Source: an uncultured Mucispirillum sp.
Lineage (GTDB): Bacteria; Chrysiogenota; Deferribacteres; Deferribacterales; Mucispirillaceae
Length of the DNA stretch: 8,201 nt
Assembly (NCBI GenBank): GCA_945947845.1
Contig: CAMEZN010000065.1
Span: 1 to 8,201 of the forward strand
Direction of reading: 5' to 3'
The notes under the pieces are model-generated. The model searched no databases. It saw only the letters and a list, made by a program, of their open reading frames with translations, and was not told the DNA's origin. This document shows, in pieces, positions 1-6,003 of the stretch. Both the position numbers and the translations under genes were made by a program. Position 1 is the first letter of the stretch, and every line of letters begins with the position of its first letter.

Positions 1-561
1 AATTTGGATAAAGAAATAAAAAGCCGAGTTTTATATTATGCGTCATGCATGGCTTATATCTTCCATATTTTATATAAAACTAATTATAGAACAATAATTA
101 AAGAAAATAATAAGTTAATATCTTTTTTAGCGGCAAATGTATATGGTAAAAGTAACTATTTTAAATACTTATATTTATTTTTATGTTTTATATCTATATT
201 TATTATGCTTTTTTATAAAGATGGCAGAAGTATATTAAACTATCAGCTTGCTTATAATAAACTGCTTGATGAAATGAAAAATGAAAATAATTCTAACTAT
301 GATGCAGAATTAGTGCTTTTTATTACAAACCCTTTATATCAGGGTAAAGGTTATGGCAAGGCTCTTTTAAACAATTTTCACAATTATATGCAAAGTAAAA
401 AGAAATATAATATATACCTGTTTACAGATGATTACTGCGATTATAAAATGTATGAAAAAGCAGGCTGTATTAAAATTAATGAAAAGTCAGGTGAGTTTTA
501 TTTTTTAGCAGGTGAAAAGTTTAGACAGGAGCTTTACATGTATGCTTATAAAATTAATTGA
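1..561 (+). CDS. GNAT-family N-acetyltransferase, 5' end probably outside the window
   Basis: The reading frame is open to the left edge. A TTG codon at 4-6 is the first possible start, but no ribosome site can be seen before it, so the true start may lie upstream and the gene is treated as 5'-partial. At least 185 residues are visible, counted from that TTG. Residues 102-122 form the acetyl-CoA binding motif A of the GNAT fold (ELVLF strand, then QGKGYGKALL, matching Q/R-x-x-G-x-G/A). Residues 137-154 resemble motif B (IYLFTDD strand, then YKMYEKAGC), ending in the Tyr that often acts as general acid. Between the N-terminal strands and motif A lies an unusual stretch, about residues 53-71, that is almost entirely hydrophobic and aromatic and could be a membrane-associated or buried helix. 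The family transfers acetyl from acetyl-CoA to an amine; the substrate is unknown. It lies 54 bases upstream of dapF on the same strand and may be cotranscribed with it. Confidence 0.8.
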   Translation, partial: NLDKEIKSRVLYYASCMAYIFHILYKTNYRTIIKENNKLISFLAANVYGKSNYFKYLYLFLCFISIFIMLFYKDGRSILNYQLAYNKLLDEMKNENNSNYDAELVLFITNPLYQGKGYGKALLNNFHNYMQSKKKYNIYLFTDDYCDYKMYEKAGCIKINEKSGEFYFLAGEKFRQELYMYAYKIN

Positions 562-605
562 TAAATTAAAAGAAATATGTTATTCATTTTCTTAATATTT
601 TAATC

Positions 606-610
606 AGGAG
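606..610 (+). promoter_or_regulatory. Ribosome binding site of dapF, deciding the ATG start
   Basis: AGGAG lies five bases before the ATG at 616. The in-frame GTG at 610-612 begins on the last G of this site, so it cannot use it. This favours ATG 616 over the longer GTG reading. Confidence 0.85.
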
Positions 611-615
611 TGCAA

Positions 616-1428
616 ATGGATATTACATTTTCAAAAATGAGCGGTAATGGCAACGATTTTATTATAATAGATAATAGAGATGGTAAATATACATCATTAT
701 ACAATAAAAAGTTTATAGAAAAGGTTTGTGCAAGGGGTTTATCTGTTGGTGCAGACGGTTTAATTTTTATTGAAAATTCAGATAATGCAGATTTTAAATG
801 GCAGTTTTTTAATTCTGACGGTTCTGTTGCTGAAATGTGCGGTAATGGTGCAAGATGTGCTGCAAGATATGCTTTTCTTGAAAAAATTGCAGGCAGAAAT
901 ATGGCATTTGAAACTCTTGCAGGCATTATTAAAGCAGAAATTATGGAAAATGATGAAGTAAAAACTATGCTTACACCACCCCATAGTTTAGAGCTTGATA
1001 AAAAAGTAGCAGCATGTAATAAAGAATATGATATTCATTCAGTAAATACTGGTGTTCCCCATGCAGTTATTATTTGTGATAATGTGGCAGAAACAGATGT
1101 ATTTTCATTAGGAAGAGATATAAGATATAATAAAGATTTTGCAGTAAATGGCACAAATGTGAATTTTATTGAAGTAACTGGTGAAAATTCATTAAAAATA
1201 AGAACTTATGAAAGAGGGGTAGAGGGTGAAACATTAGCATGCGGAACAGGCTGTGCTGCTTCTGCAATCATTGCAATGAAAAAAGGGCTTGTTAAAGGAC
1301 CTGTTCGCCTTTTAACTGCTGGTGGTAAAACTTTAACAGTATATTATGATGATAATACTGTGTATCTTCAAGGGGAAGGTCGCAGGGTATATATAGGAAA
1401 TTTACAGGAAGAAGCATATAATTATTAA
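616..1428 (+). CDS. dapF: Diaminopimelate epimerase
   Basis: This enzyme interconverts L,L- and meso-diaminopimelate in the cytoplasm. It is the last step before meso-DAP is used for peptidoglycan or decarboxylated to lysine. The 270-residue product is close to the usual 270-280. Both catalytic cysteines are present in their signature contexts: Cys75 in MCGNGARC and Cys209 in LACGTGC, the pair that acts as acid and base without a cofactor. Substrate-binding signatures are also present: SGNGNDF at 9-15, NTGVPH at 144-149, GTNVNF at 179-184 and YERG at 198-201. The start is ATG 616, with AGGAG five bases before it; the GTG at 610 overlaps that site. It is followed 12 bases later by dapA, and dapB comes next, so the three probably form one transcript ending at the terminator after dapB. 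I see no clear promoter in the 54 bases before it, so transcription may come from upstream. Confidence 0.97.
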   Translation: MDITFSKMSGNGNDFIIIDNRDGKYTSLYNKKFIEKVCARGLSVGADGLIFIENSDNADFKWQFFNSDGSVAEMCGNGARCAARYAFLEKIAGRNMAFETLAGIIKAEIMENDEVKTMLTPPHSLELDKKVAACNKEYDIHSVNTGVPHAVIICDNVAETDVFSLGRDIRYNKDFAVNGTNVNFIEVTGENSLKIRTYERGVEGETLACGTGCAASAIIAMKKGLVKGPVRLLTAGGKTLTVYYDDNTVYLQGEGRRVYIGNLQEEAYNY

Positions 1429-1440
1429 GCGGAGGATATT

Positions 1441-2325
1441 ATGTTTCAAGGCAGTATAGTTGCACTTATAACACCATTTAAAAATAATGAAGTTGATGAA
1501 AAAGCATTAAGAGAGCTTGTAGAATTTCATATTGCAGAAGGAACTGATGCAATTGTTCCATGCGGCACAACTGGCGAATCAGCTACACTTTCCCATGAAG
1601 AACATTGCAGAGTAATAGAGATAGTTATAGAACAGGCAAAAAAAAGAATACCTGTAATTGCAGGGGCTGGTTCAAACAGCACAAAAGAAGCTGTTTTTCT
1701 GACAGAACATGCAAGAAAATCTGGTGCAGATGCTGTGCTTTCTATAACCCCATATTATAATAAGCCTACACAAGTTGGATTATATCAGCATTTTAAAACT
1801 ATTGCTGAACAAGTAGATATTCCTATTGTTTTGTATAATGTTCCAAGCAGAACTGGTGTTAATATGCAGCCAGATACAGTTATCCGCTTATCTAAGGAAA
1901 AAAATATCATAGGTATAAAAGAAGCCAGTGGTTCTCTTGACCAAGCAGGTGCTATTTTGCAGCATACTGATGATAGTTTTGATGTAATATCTGGTGAAGA
2001 TTCTCTTACATTTCCTATGATGGCAATGGGTGCAAAAGGAGTAATTTCTGTTGTTGCAAATGTTGCACCTAAAAAAATGTCTCAAATGTGCCATGCTGTA
2101 TTAAATAATGATATGCTTCTTGGTAGAAAACTTCATTATGAACTTTTAGATTTATGCAAAGGTGTCTTTTTTGAAACAAACCCTATACCTGCAAAAAAAG
2201 CAGCTTATATGATGGGGCTTATAGAGAATGAAATAAGACTTCCGCTTGTGGAAATGACAAAAGAAAATACTCAAAAATTAAAATCCATTATGGAAAAACT
2301 TAATATTAAAATAGTTAGAGATTAA
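1441..2325 (+). CDS. dapA: 4-hydroxy-tetrahydrodipicolinate synthase
   Basis: This enzyme condenses pyruvate with aspartate semialdehyde, the committed step of the DAP/lysine branch. The 294-residue product is a typical (beta/alpha)8 aldolase of the DapA/NAL family. Visible active-site residues are Lys160 (IKEASG, Schiff base with pyruvate), Tyr132 (LYNVPSRTG), Thr43-Thr44 (CGTTGES), Tyr106 (YYNKPTQ) and Arg137, which binds the aspartate semialdehyde carboxylate. These distinguish it from N-acetylneuraminate lyase and related aldolases, and the dapF/dapB neighbours agree. Residues matching the lysine allosteric site of E. coli DapA (Ser48, Ala49, His53, His56, Asn80, Glu84, Tyr106) all occur one position earlier here: Ser47, Ala48, His52, His55, Asn79, Glu83 and Tyr105. 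Feedback inhibition by lysine is therefore likely, though this is inference. The start is ATG with GGAGG at 1431-1435, five bases before it. Confidence 0.97.
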   Translation: MFQGSIVALITPFKNNEVDEKALRELVEFHIAEGTDAIVPCGTTGESATLSHEEHCRVIEIVIEQAKKRIPVIAGAGSNSTKEAVFLTEHARKSGADAVLSITPYYNKPTQVGLYQHFKTIAEQVDIPIVLYNVPSRTGVNMQPDTVIRLSKEKNIIGIKEASGSLDQAGAILQHTDDSFDVISGEDSLTFPMMAMGAKGVISVVANVAPKKMSQMCHAVLNNDMLLGRKLHYELLDLCKGVFFETNPIPAKKAAYMMGLIENEIRLPLVEMTKENTQKLKSIMEKLNIKIVRD

Positions 2326-2340
2326 TAAGGAGTGATATAA

Positions 2341-3144
2341 ATGGCTGTAAAAATATGTATTATAGGTGCAGCAGGCAGAATGGGTAAAAATATTGCAGAA
2401 GCAGTATATAATAATGAAAATGCTGAGGCAGCAGGTGCTGTTGATAGAAAAGGCAGTGAAGCTTTGGGACAGAATCTATATGAAGTAGCAGGCTGTGGTA
2501 AAGGCGGTCCTGTTATTAGCGATGATATATTAGAAAGTGCAAAAAATGCAGATGTTATAATTGATTTTACAGGTGCAGAGCCAACATATAATAATCTGCC
2601 TTTATATGAAAAAGCTGGTAAACCGGTAGTTATTGGCAGCACTGGTTTTTCTGATGAGCAGAAAAAAGCAGTAGAAAAATTATCAGAAAAAGTGCCTGTT
2701 GTGCTTGCACCAAATATGAGCCTTGGTGTAAATGTAGCATTAGAATTAATTAGAGAAGCTGCAAAACTTTTGAAAGGTTATGATATAGAGCTTGTGGAAA
2801 CTCACCATAATATGAAAAAAGATGCTCCAAGCGGCACAGCTATGGCAATGGCAGAAGCTGCTGCTCAGGGAGCAGGATTAAATTTATCAGAACATGCAGT
2901 ATATGCAAGGCATGGTATTATTGGTGAACGCAAACCAAATGAAATTGGTATACAAACATTACGGGGTGGCGATGTAGCTGGCGACCATACTGTATTTTTC
3001 TTTGGAAATGGTGAAAGAATAGAAATTACTCACAGAGCTCATTCAAGAAAAACATTTGCAGGCGGTGCTGTTACAGCTGCTTTATGGCTTGCTGATAAGC
3101 AAAAGGGCATGTATAATATGAAAAATGTGCTGGGGCTTGATTAA
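2341..3144 (+). CDS. dapB: 4-hydroxy-tetrahydrodipicolinate reductase
   Basis: This enzyme reduces the DapA product to tetrahydrodipicolinate with NAD(P)H in the cytoplasm. Its 267 residues compare with about 273 in E. coli. The N-terminal Rossmann domain has the dinucleotide loop GAAGRMG at 9-15, and Asp35-Arg36 stand where E. coli has Glu38-Arg39, which suggests use of either NADH or NADPH. IDFTGAEP (74-81) and VIGSTGF (97-103) follow. The substrate domain carries the family signature ETHHNMKKDAPSGTA at 153-167: His155 and Lys159 are the catalytic pair and SGT binds substrate. RGGDVAGDHTV and THRAHSR (230-236) complete the family pattern. The start is ATG with AAGGAG at 2327-2332, eight bases upstream, in the 15-base gap after dapA. 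It is the last gene of the dap cluster and is followed by a strong intrinsic terminator. Confidence 0.97.
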   Translation: MAVKICIIGAAGRMGKNIAEAVYNNENAEAAGAVDRKGSEALGQNLYEVAGCGKGGPVISDDILESAKNADVIIDFTGAEPTYNNLPLYEKAGKPVVIGSTGFSDEQKKAVEKLSEKVPVVLAPNMSLGVNVALELIREAAKLLKGYDIELVETHHNMKKDAPSGTAMAMAEAAAQGAGLNLSEHAVYARHGIIGERKPNEIGIQTLRGGDVAGDHTVFFFGNGERIEITHRAHSRKTFAGGAVTAALWLADKQKGMYNMKNVLGLD

Positions 3145-3165
3145 TTATTTATAATAAATATGTTT

Positions 3166-3194
3166 TGGGGAGTATGCTCCCCATTTTTTATTTG
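3166..3194 (+). terminator. Rho-independent terminator of the dapF-dapA-dapB cluster
   Basis: There is a perfect seven-base-pair stem, TGGGGAG (3166-3172) pairing with CTCCCCA (3177-3183), around the four-base loop TATG. Six T residues (3184-3189) follow directly. It begins 21 bases after the dapB stop and has a GC-rich stem in a very AT-rich setting. Confidence 0.93.
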
Positions 3195-3220
3195 TATATT
3201 TAAAAAATATATAGTAATAT
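3192..3220 (+). promoter_or_regulatory. Possible weak sigma-70-type promoter for the five-helix membrane protein
   Basis: TTGTAT (3192-3197) and TAATAT (3215-3220) are 17 bases apart, directly after the dap terminator and 29 bases before the ATG at 3250. The -35 box matches the consensus only in TTG, and in such AT-rich DNA a match of this quality can occur by chance. Some promoter is expected here because the dap transcript should end just upstream. Confidence 0.3.
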
Positions 3221-3239
3221 GCGGTTAATATTTTATATT

Positions 3240-3244
3240 GCAGG
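3240..3244 (+). promoter_or_regulatory. Weak ribosome binding site favouring the ATG at 3250
   Basis: GCAGG ends five bases before ATG 3250. The alternative TTG at 3238 overlaps this site and has no purine-rich sequence in front of it, so the ATG is the better start. Confidence 0.55.
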
Positions 3245-3249
3245 TTATT

Positions 3250-3759
3250 ATGGATTTTATCTTAAATAGAGTATTAAGAATTTTTATATTATCAATAATT
3301 ACAGCTTTTATTCCATTTTTTATACTTTCTTATATGTGGGGTGGATATAATAATATTTCTTTAAGAGTAACAGTTGTTATTTTTATTGTGAACACTATCC
3401 CATGTATTATTATCAATATACTTTATCATAGATATTATAGTATAAGAGAATGGCTTTCATCTTTTTATTTTTTTATAACTTTTTTTCTTTCTTTTGCAGC
3501 TATAATGATTAGTGGTATAAAGCTTCTTTATGGGAATTATTTTGATTATTTAGCTGGGTTTATAATATTATTTATGCTGGCAGAATCTATGTCTGTTTTT
3601 ATATATATCACTTATATTTTTGTAAAGTATATAAGAGAAATATATGATTTTTCAATATTTGAAAAGATTATATATTTAGTTACCGGTGTAATTTTTGCAA
3701 ATTTTATTATTTTCTTTTCAGCATTTTCATCTGGTCTCATTATTTATCTCTTTGATTAA
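3250..3759 (+). CDS. Five-helix integral membrane protein of unknown function
   Basis: I do not recognise this 169-residue protein. Most of it is hydrophobic. About five membrane-spanning segments can be drawn, at roughly residues 8-28, 39-59, 70-92, 98-125 and 139-167, joined by short loops. Charged residues are concentrated in loops such as HRYYSIREW (around 60-68) and KYIREIYDFSIFEK (around 126-139). No enzyme motif, cysteine pair, signal-peptidase site or soluble domain is visible. The start is ATG 3250 with a weak GCAGG site; a TTG at 3238 would add four residues. It stands between the dap terminator and a chemoreceptor gene, separated from the receptor by 153 bases that hold a separate promoter candidate, so a shared role is not indicated. 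The stop is TAA, and I see no GC-rich terminator hairpin after it. The coding call rests on a long open frame, the hydropathy pattern and the start region. Confidence 0.75.
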   Translation: MDFILNRVLRIFILSIITAFIPFFILSYMWGGYNNISLRVTVVIFIVNTIPCIIINILYHRYYSIREWLSSFYFFITFFLSFAAIMISGIKLLYGNYFDYLAGFIILFMLAESMSVFIYITYIFVKYIREIYDFSIFEKIIYLVTGVIFANFIIFFSAFSSGLIIYLFD

Positions 3760-3912
3760 AAAATCAGCTTTATAGTTTACTTTTTTTAAAAAAATATTAA
3801 GAAATGTCAAGGAAAAATATTTTTTTTACATTAGTCTAAAATATTTGTTTACAAAAAGAGTTTTGTGGTGGTAATATACAAAATTGGATAATCATAATCG
3901 CAGGAGTTTCTT
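3760..3912 (+). other. AT-rich intergenic spacer with an imperfect direct repeat
   Basis: This is the longest gene-free stretch in the window. It holds a T7A7 tract (3781-3794) and two similar blocks, AAAATAT plus seven T plus ACA (3814-3830) and AAAATATTTGTTTACA (3838-3853). Both blocks end in TTTACA, and their ends lie 23 bases apart. The second TTTACA is the -35 box of the proposed receptor promoter. No open reading frame, RNA gene or strong hairpin is visible here. Confidence 0.6.
3848..3877 (+). promoter_or_regulatory. Probable sigma-70-type promoter of the chemoreceptor gene
   Basis: A -35 box TTTACA (3848-3853, five of six consensus bases) and a -10 box TAATAT (3872-3877, four of six) are 18 bases apart. 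A TG one base before the -10 box (3869-3870) gives an extended -10. Transcription would begin near 3884, leaving a leader of about 29 bases with a CAGGAG ribosome site at 3901-3906. I looked for a flagellar sigma-28 pattern (TAAA, about 15 bases, then GCCGATAA) and did not find one. Confidence 0.45.
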
Positions 3913-5400
3913 ATGAAGGTAAAATATCTTTATTTAATCACCACTATCATTTCCTTAATTTTCTTTCCTATCATTATATTTTTTACATTACCTGTTATAG
4001 TAGATGCTTTAATGGCTACTGTTATAGTATTAGGATATTTTTTAGTATACCATTTTCAAAAGAAAGGGTTTACAGCAGCAATTAATTTGATGGATAATAT
4101 TTCAAGCCAGACAAATGATATTTCTGTCCGTATTTCTCAGGAAGATATTACTCATAATCCTGATATGGAAGGGTTTTATAATAGTATTAATAAGTATATG
4201 TGTAACACGGAAAATGACTATTTAAGCACACTTGATACTGTTGCTACAACTGGTAAGCAGGGGCTTTTTGTTACTCAAAATCTTATGATAACAAATGATT
4301 TAGTGCAAAAAAATAATGAGATTTCTCAATCTATTAATACTGTGCAGAATGAAATGCTTATTGCAACAGAAAATATTACAGTAAATACACATACTATTAA
4401 TGAAAAATCAAATACTACTGTTGAGCTTACAAACGAAGGCCGTTCAATGATGGAAAAGGCAAGAGATGTAAGTGATAATATTGATACTGCAATAAAAGAA
4501 TTAAATAATGAAGTAAATGTTTTAAATGATAATGCGGACCAGATTGCAATAGTAATTGCAGTTATTAATGAAATATCAGACCAGACAAACCTTTTAGCAT
4601 TAAATGCAGCTATTGAAGCAGCTCGTGCAGGTGAAGCTGGCCGTGGGTTTGCTGTTGTTGCAGATGAAGTTAGGAATTTAGCAGAAAAAACTTCTAATTC
4701 TACTAAACAAATTGGTGAAACTGTCAGCGATATGCAAAAAAGTATTACAACAGTTACATCAAGAATGGATACTATTACTAAAATGCTTATGGAACAAAGA
4801 GCTGGTATTGATTCTTCATTTAATAACTTTCAGGATATATATAATTCCAGCCTTGATTTAAACCAGTCTATTAGTGAAATTATGGCAGCATCAGAAGAAC
4901 AGAATGCTGTTATTCATCAAATTGGTTCAAATTTAAAAGAAATGAGTGCAGAATCTGAACAAGTTACAAATAAACTTGGTGAGCTTTTTAGAGCATTTAA
5001 TGATATGGCAATCTCTTTAAATACTCTTGAAACTAAGTTTACAGGTATAAAATATGCTTCAAAAGCAGGTTCATTTATTGCAGCAAAAACAGCCCATATA
5101 GCTTTTATGAGAAGACTGCTTGTTAATAATTATATGAAAAATGTTATTCAGCTTCCTAATCATATTACTTGTGCATTTGGTAAGTTTTATTATAATGAAG
5201 GTATGGACGAATATGGAGAAGATAAAGATTTTAGGTCCATTGAACCAATACATAAAAGAGTGCATGATTTAGGTATTCAAATTATGAATAATATTGAAAG
5301 CCGTAAATATGAAGAAAATAACAAGCTGGTAGAAGAACTTGAAAGAAATGTAGAAGATTTAGTTGCTATACTTGATAAGTTAATACATAGATACAGTTAG
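3913..5400 (+). CDS. Methyl-accepting chemotaxis protein with C-terminal CZB zinc-binding domain
   Basis: This is a chemoreceptor that should signal through CheW and CheA to the flagellar motor. Two hydrophobic helices (about 5-25 and 27-48) form a membrane hairpin with only a few residues between them, so there is no periplasmic ligand domain. A cytoplasmic linker (about 50-130) follows, in which I cannot make out a clear HAMP or PAS domain. A long coiled coil then carries the conserved signalling tip at about 219-260, with [19 protein letters not shown] and [12 protein letters not shown]. The C-terminal part (about 380-495) matches the CZB pattern exactly: His395-x-x-Phe, 21 residues, Cys420-x-Phe-Gly-x-Phe, 21 residues, His447-x-x-x-His451. 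All four zinc ligands are present. CZB domains bind zinc in the cytoplasm and in some receptors (TlpD type) sense zinc or reactive chlorine species; that role here is inference. The start is ATG with CAGGAG six bases before it. A strong terminator follows. Confidence 0.95.
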   Translation: MKVKYLYLITTIISLIFFPIIIFFTLPVIVDALMATVIVLGYFLVYHFQKKGFTAAINLMDNISSQTNDISVRISQEDITHNPDMEGFYNSINKYMCNTENDYLSTLDTVATTGKQGLFVTQNLMITNDLVQKNNEISQSINTVQNEMLIATENITVNTHTINEKSNTTVELTNEGRSMMEKARDVSDNIDTAIKELNNEVNVLNDNADQIAIVIAVINEISDQTNLLALNAAIEAARAGEAGRGFAVVADEVRNLAEKTSNSTKQIGETVSDMQKSITTVTSRMDTITKMLMEQRAGIDSSFNNFQDIYNSSLDLNQSISEIMAASEEQNAVIHQIGSNLKEMSAESEQVTNKLGELFRAFNDMAISLNTLETKFTGIKYASKAGSFIAAKTAHIAFMRRLLVNNYMKNVIQLPNHITCAFGKFYYNEGMDEYGEDKDFRSIEPIHKRVHDLGIQIMNNIESRKYEENNKLVEELERNVEDLVAILDKLIHRYS

Positions 5401-5415
5401 TATAAATTAATGAAG

Positions 5416-5450
5416 AAAAAGCCATCAGATTTTAACTGGTGGCTTTTTTT
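5416..5450 (+). terminator. Probably bidirectional intrinsic terminator between convergent genes
   Basis: AAAAAGCCATCAG (5416-5428) pairs with CTGGTGGCTTTTT (5436-5448) in a 13-base-pair stem with one G-U wobble, around the seven-base loop ATTTTAA. Seven T residues (5444-5450) follow on the + strand. Read on the - strand, the same stem ends in five T residues, so it can also stop the acetyltransferase transcript arriving from the right. It lies 15 bases after the chemoreceptor stop. Confidence 0.93.
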
Positions 5451-5485
5451 ATATCATTTTTTTATATTTAAGAGTTAATATATTT

Positions 5486-5992
5486 TTATTTTAAACATTT
5501 TGCAAAATTAGAAAGAGTATCGCCTGCAAGTCTGTGAGTAGTCCATTCTGTCATTTTTACAGCACCTATACTTTCATAAAAATCAAGAGAAGGTTTATTC
5601 CAGTTTAAGCATGTCCATTCCATTCTGCCACAGTTTCGTTCCACAGCAGTATGTGCTGCAAATGCAAGAAGCAGTTTACCGTATCCTTTACCCCTTTTTT
5701 CAGGTATTACAAATAAGTCTTCCACATATATTCCCGCTCTGCCAACAAATGTGGAGTAGTTATGAAAAAATAAAATAAAACCAACTGGTTTACCATCTTC
5801 TTCTCCAATATATGTTTCAGCTGTTTTTTTTGTAAAAAGCCATTCTTTTATCATTTCCGGAGTATTTTCTACTTCATCAAGCATTTTTTCATATTCTGCA
5901 ATACCTTTTATAAGCTCATAAATTGTTAGAGCATCTTCTTTCTCTGCCTGCTTAATTTTAAAGTTTCCTTTTTCAAATACAATATTACTCAT
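5486..5992 (-). CDS. GNAT N-acetyltransferase, spermidine/spermine (diamine) acetyltransferase-like
   Basis: The 168-residue product is a single GNAT domain that resembles the SSAT/diamine acetyltransferase group along its whole length. The N-terminus has IKQAEKEDALTIYELIKGIA followed by EYEK, like the SSAT start. Motif A is YVEDLFVIPEKRGKGYGKLLL at about 89-109, with the acetyl-CoA loop RGKGYGK at 100-106. Motif B is WNKPSLDFYESIGA at 131-144, with Tyr139 in the position of the catalytic Tyr140 of human SSAT1. Members acetylate polyamines, thialysine or related small amines. Polyamine use is a reasonable guess, but specificity cannot be read from the sequence. The start is ATG with AGAGG (5998-6002 on this strand) five bases before it. 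That site lies in the 11-base gap after the DUF255 gene, so the two are probably one operon. The convergent terminator at 5416-5450 closes it. Confidence 0.88.
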   Translation of the reverse strand: MSNIVFEKGNFKIKQAEKEDALTIYELIKGIAEYEKMLDEVENTPEMIKEWLFTKKTAETYIGEEDGKPVGFILFFHNYSTFVGRAGIYVEDLFVIPEKRGKGYGKLLLAFAAHTAVERNCGRMEWTCLNWNKPSLDFYESIGAVKMTEWTTHRLAGDTLSNFAKCLK

Positions 5993-6003
5993 TTTAACCT
6001 CTT

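Noticed and set aside
562..605. Promoter or lysine riboswitch before dapF
   Set aside because: The gap is only 54 bases, far too short for a lysine riboswitch, and TAATAT at 593-598 has no -35 box at a suitable distance.
610..615. GTG start giving dapF two extra residues
   Set aside because: The GTG overlaps the AGGAG ribosome site that is correctly spaced for ATG 616.
600..926. Open reading frame on the - strand inside dapF
   Set aside because: It lies wholly within a well-supported dapF, opposite its coding strand, and its translation resembles no known protein. The same applies to the - strand frames at 778-984, 1888-2094, 2322-2642 and 5071-5265 and the + strand frames at 770-961 and 7572-7787.
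1441..2325. N-acetylneuraminate lyase or another DapA-fold aldolase
   Set aside because: Thr43-Thr44, Tyr106, Arg137 and the lysine-site residues follow the DapA pattern, and the gene sits between dapF and dapB.
3238..3249. TTG start for the five-helix protein
   Set aside because: It has no ribosome site before it and overlaps the GCAGG that serves ATG 3250.
3781..3794. T7A7 palindrome as a terminator of the five-helix gene
   Set aside because: The stem would be pure A-T with no loop and no distinct tail. In such AT-rich DNA it is better read as a low-complexity tract.
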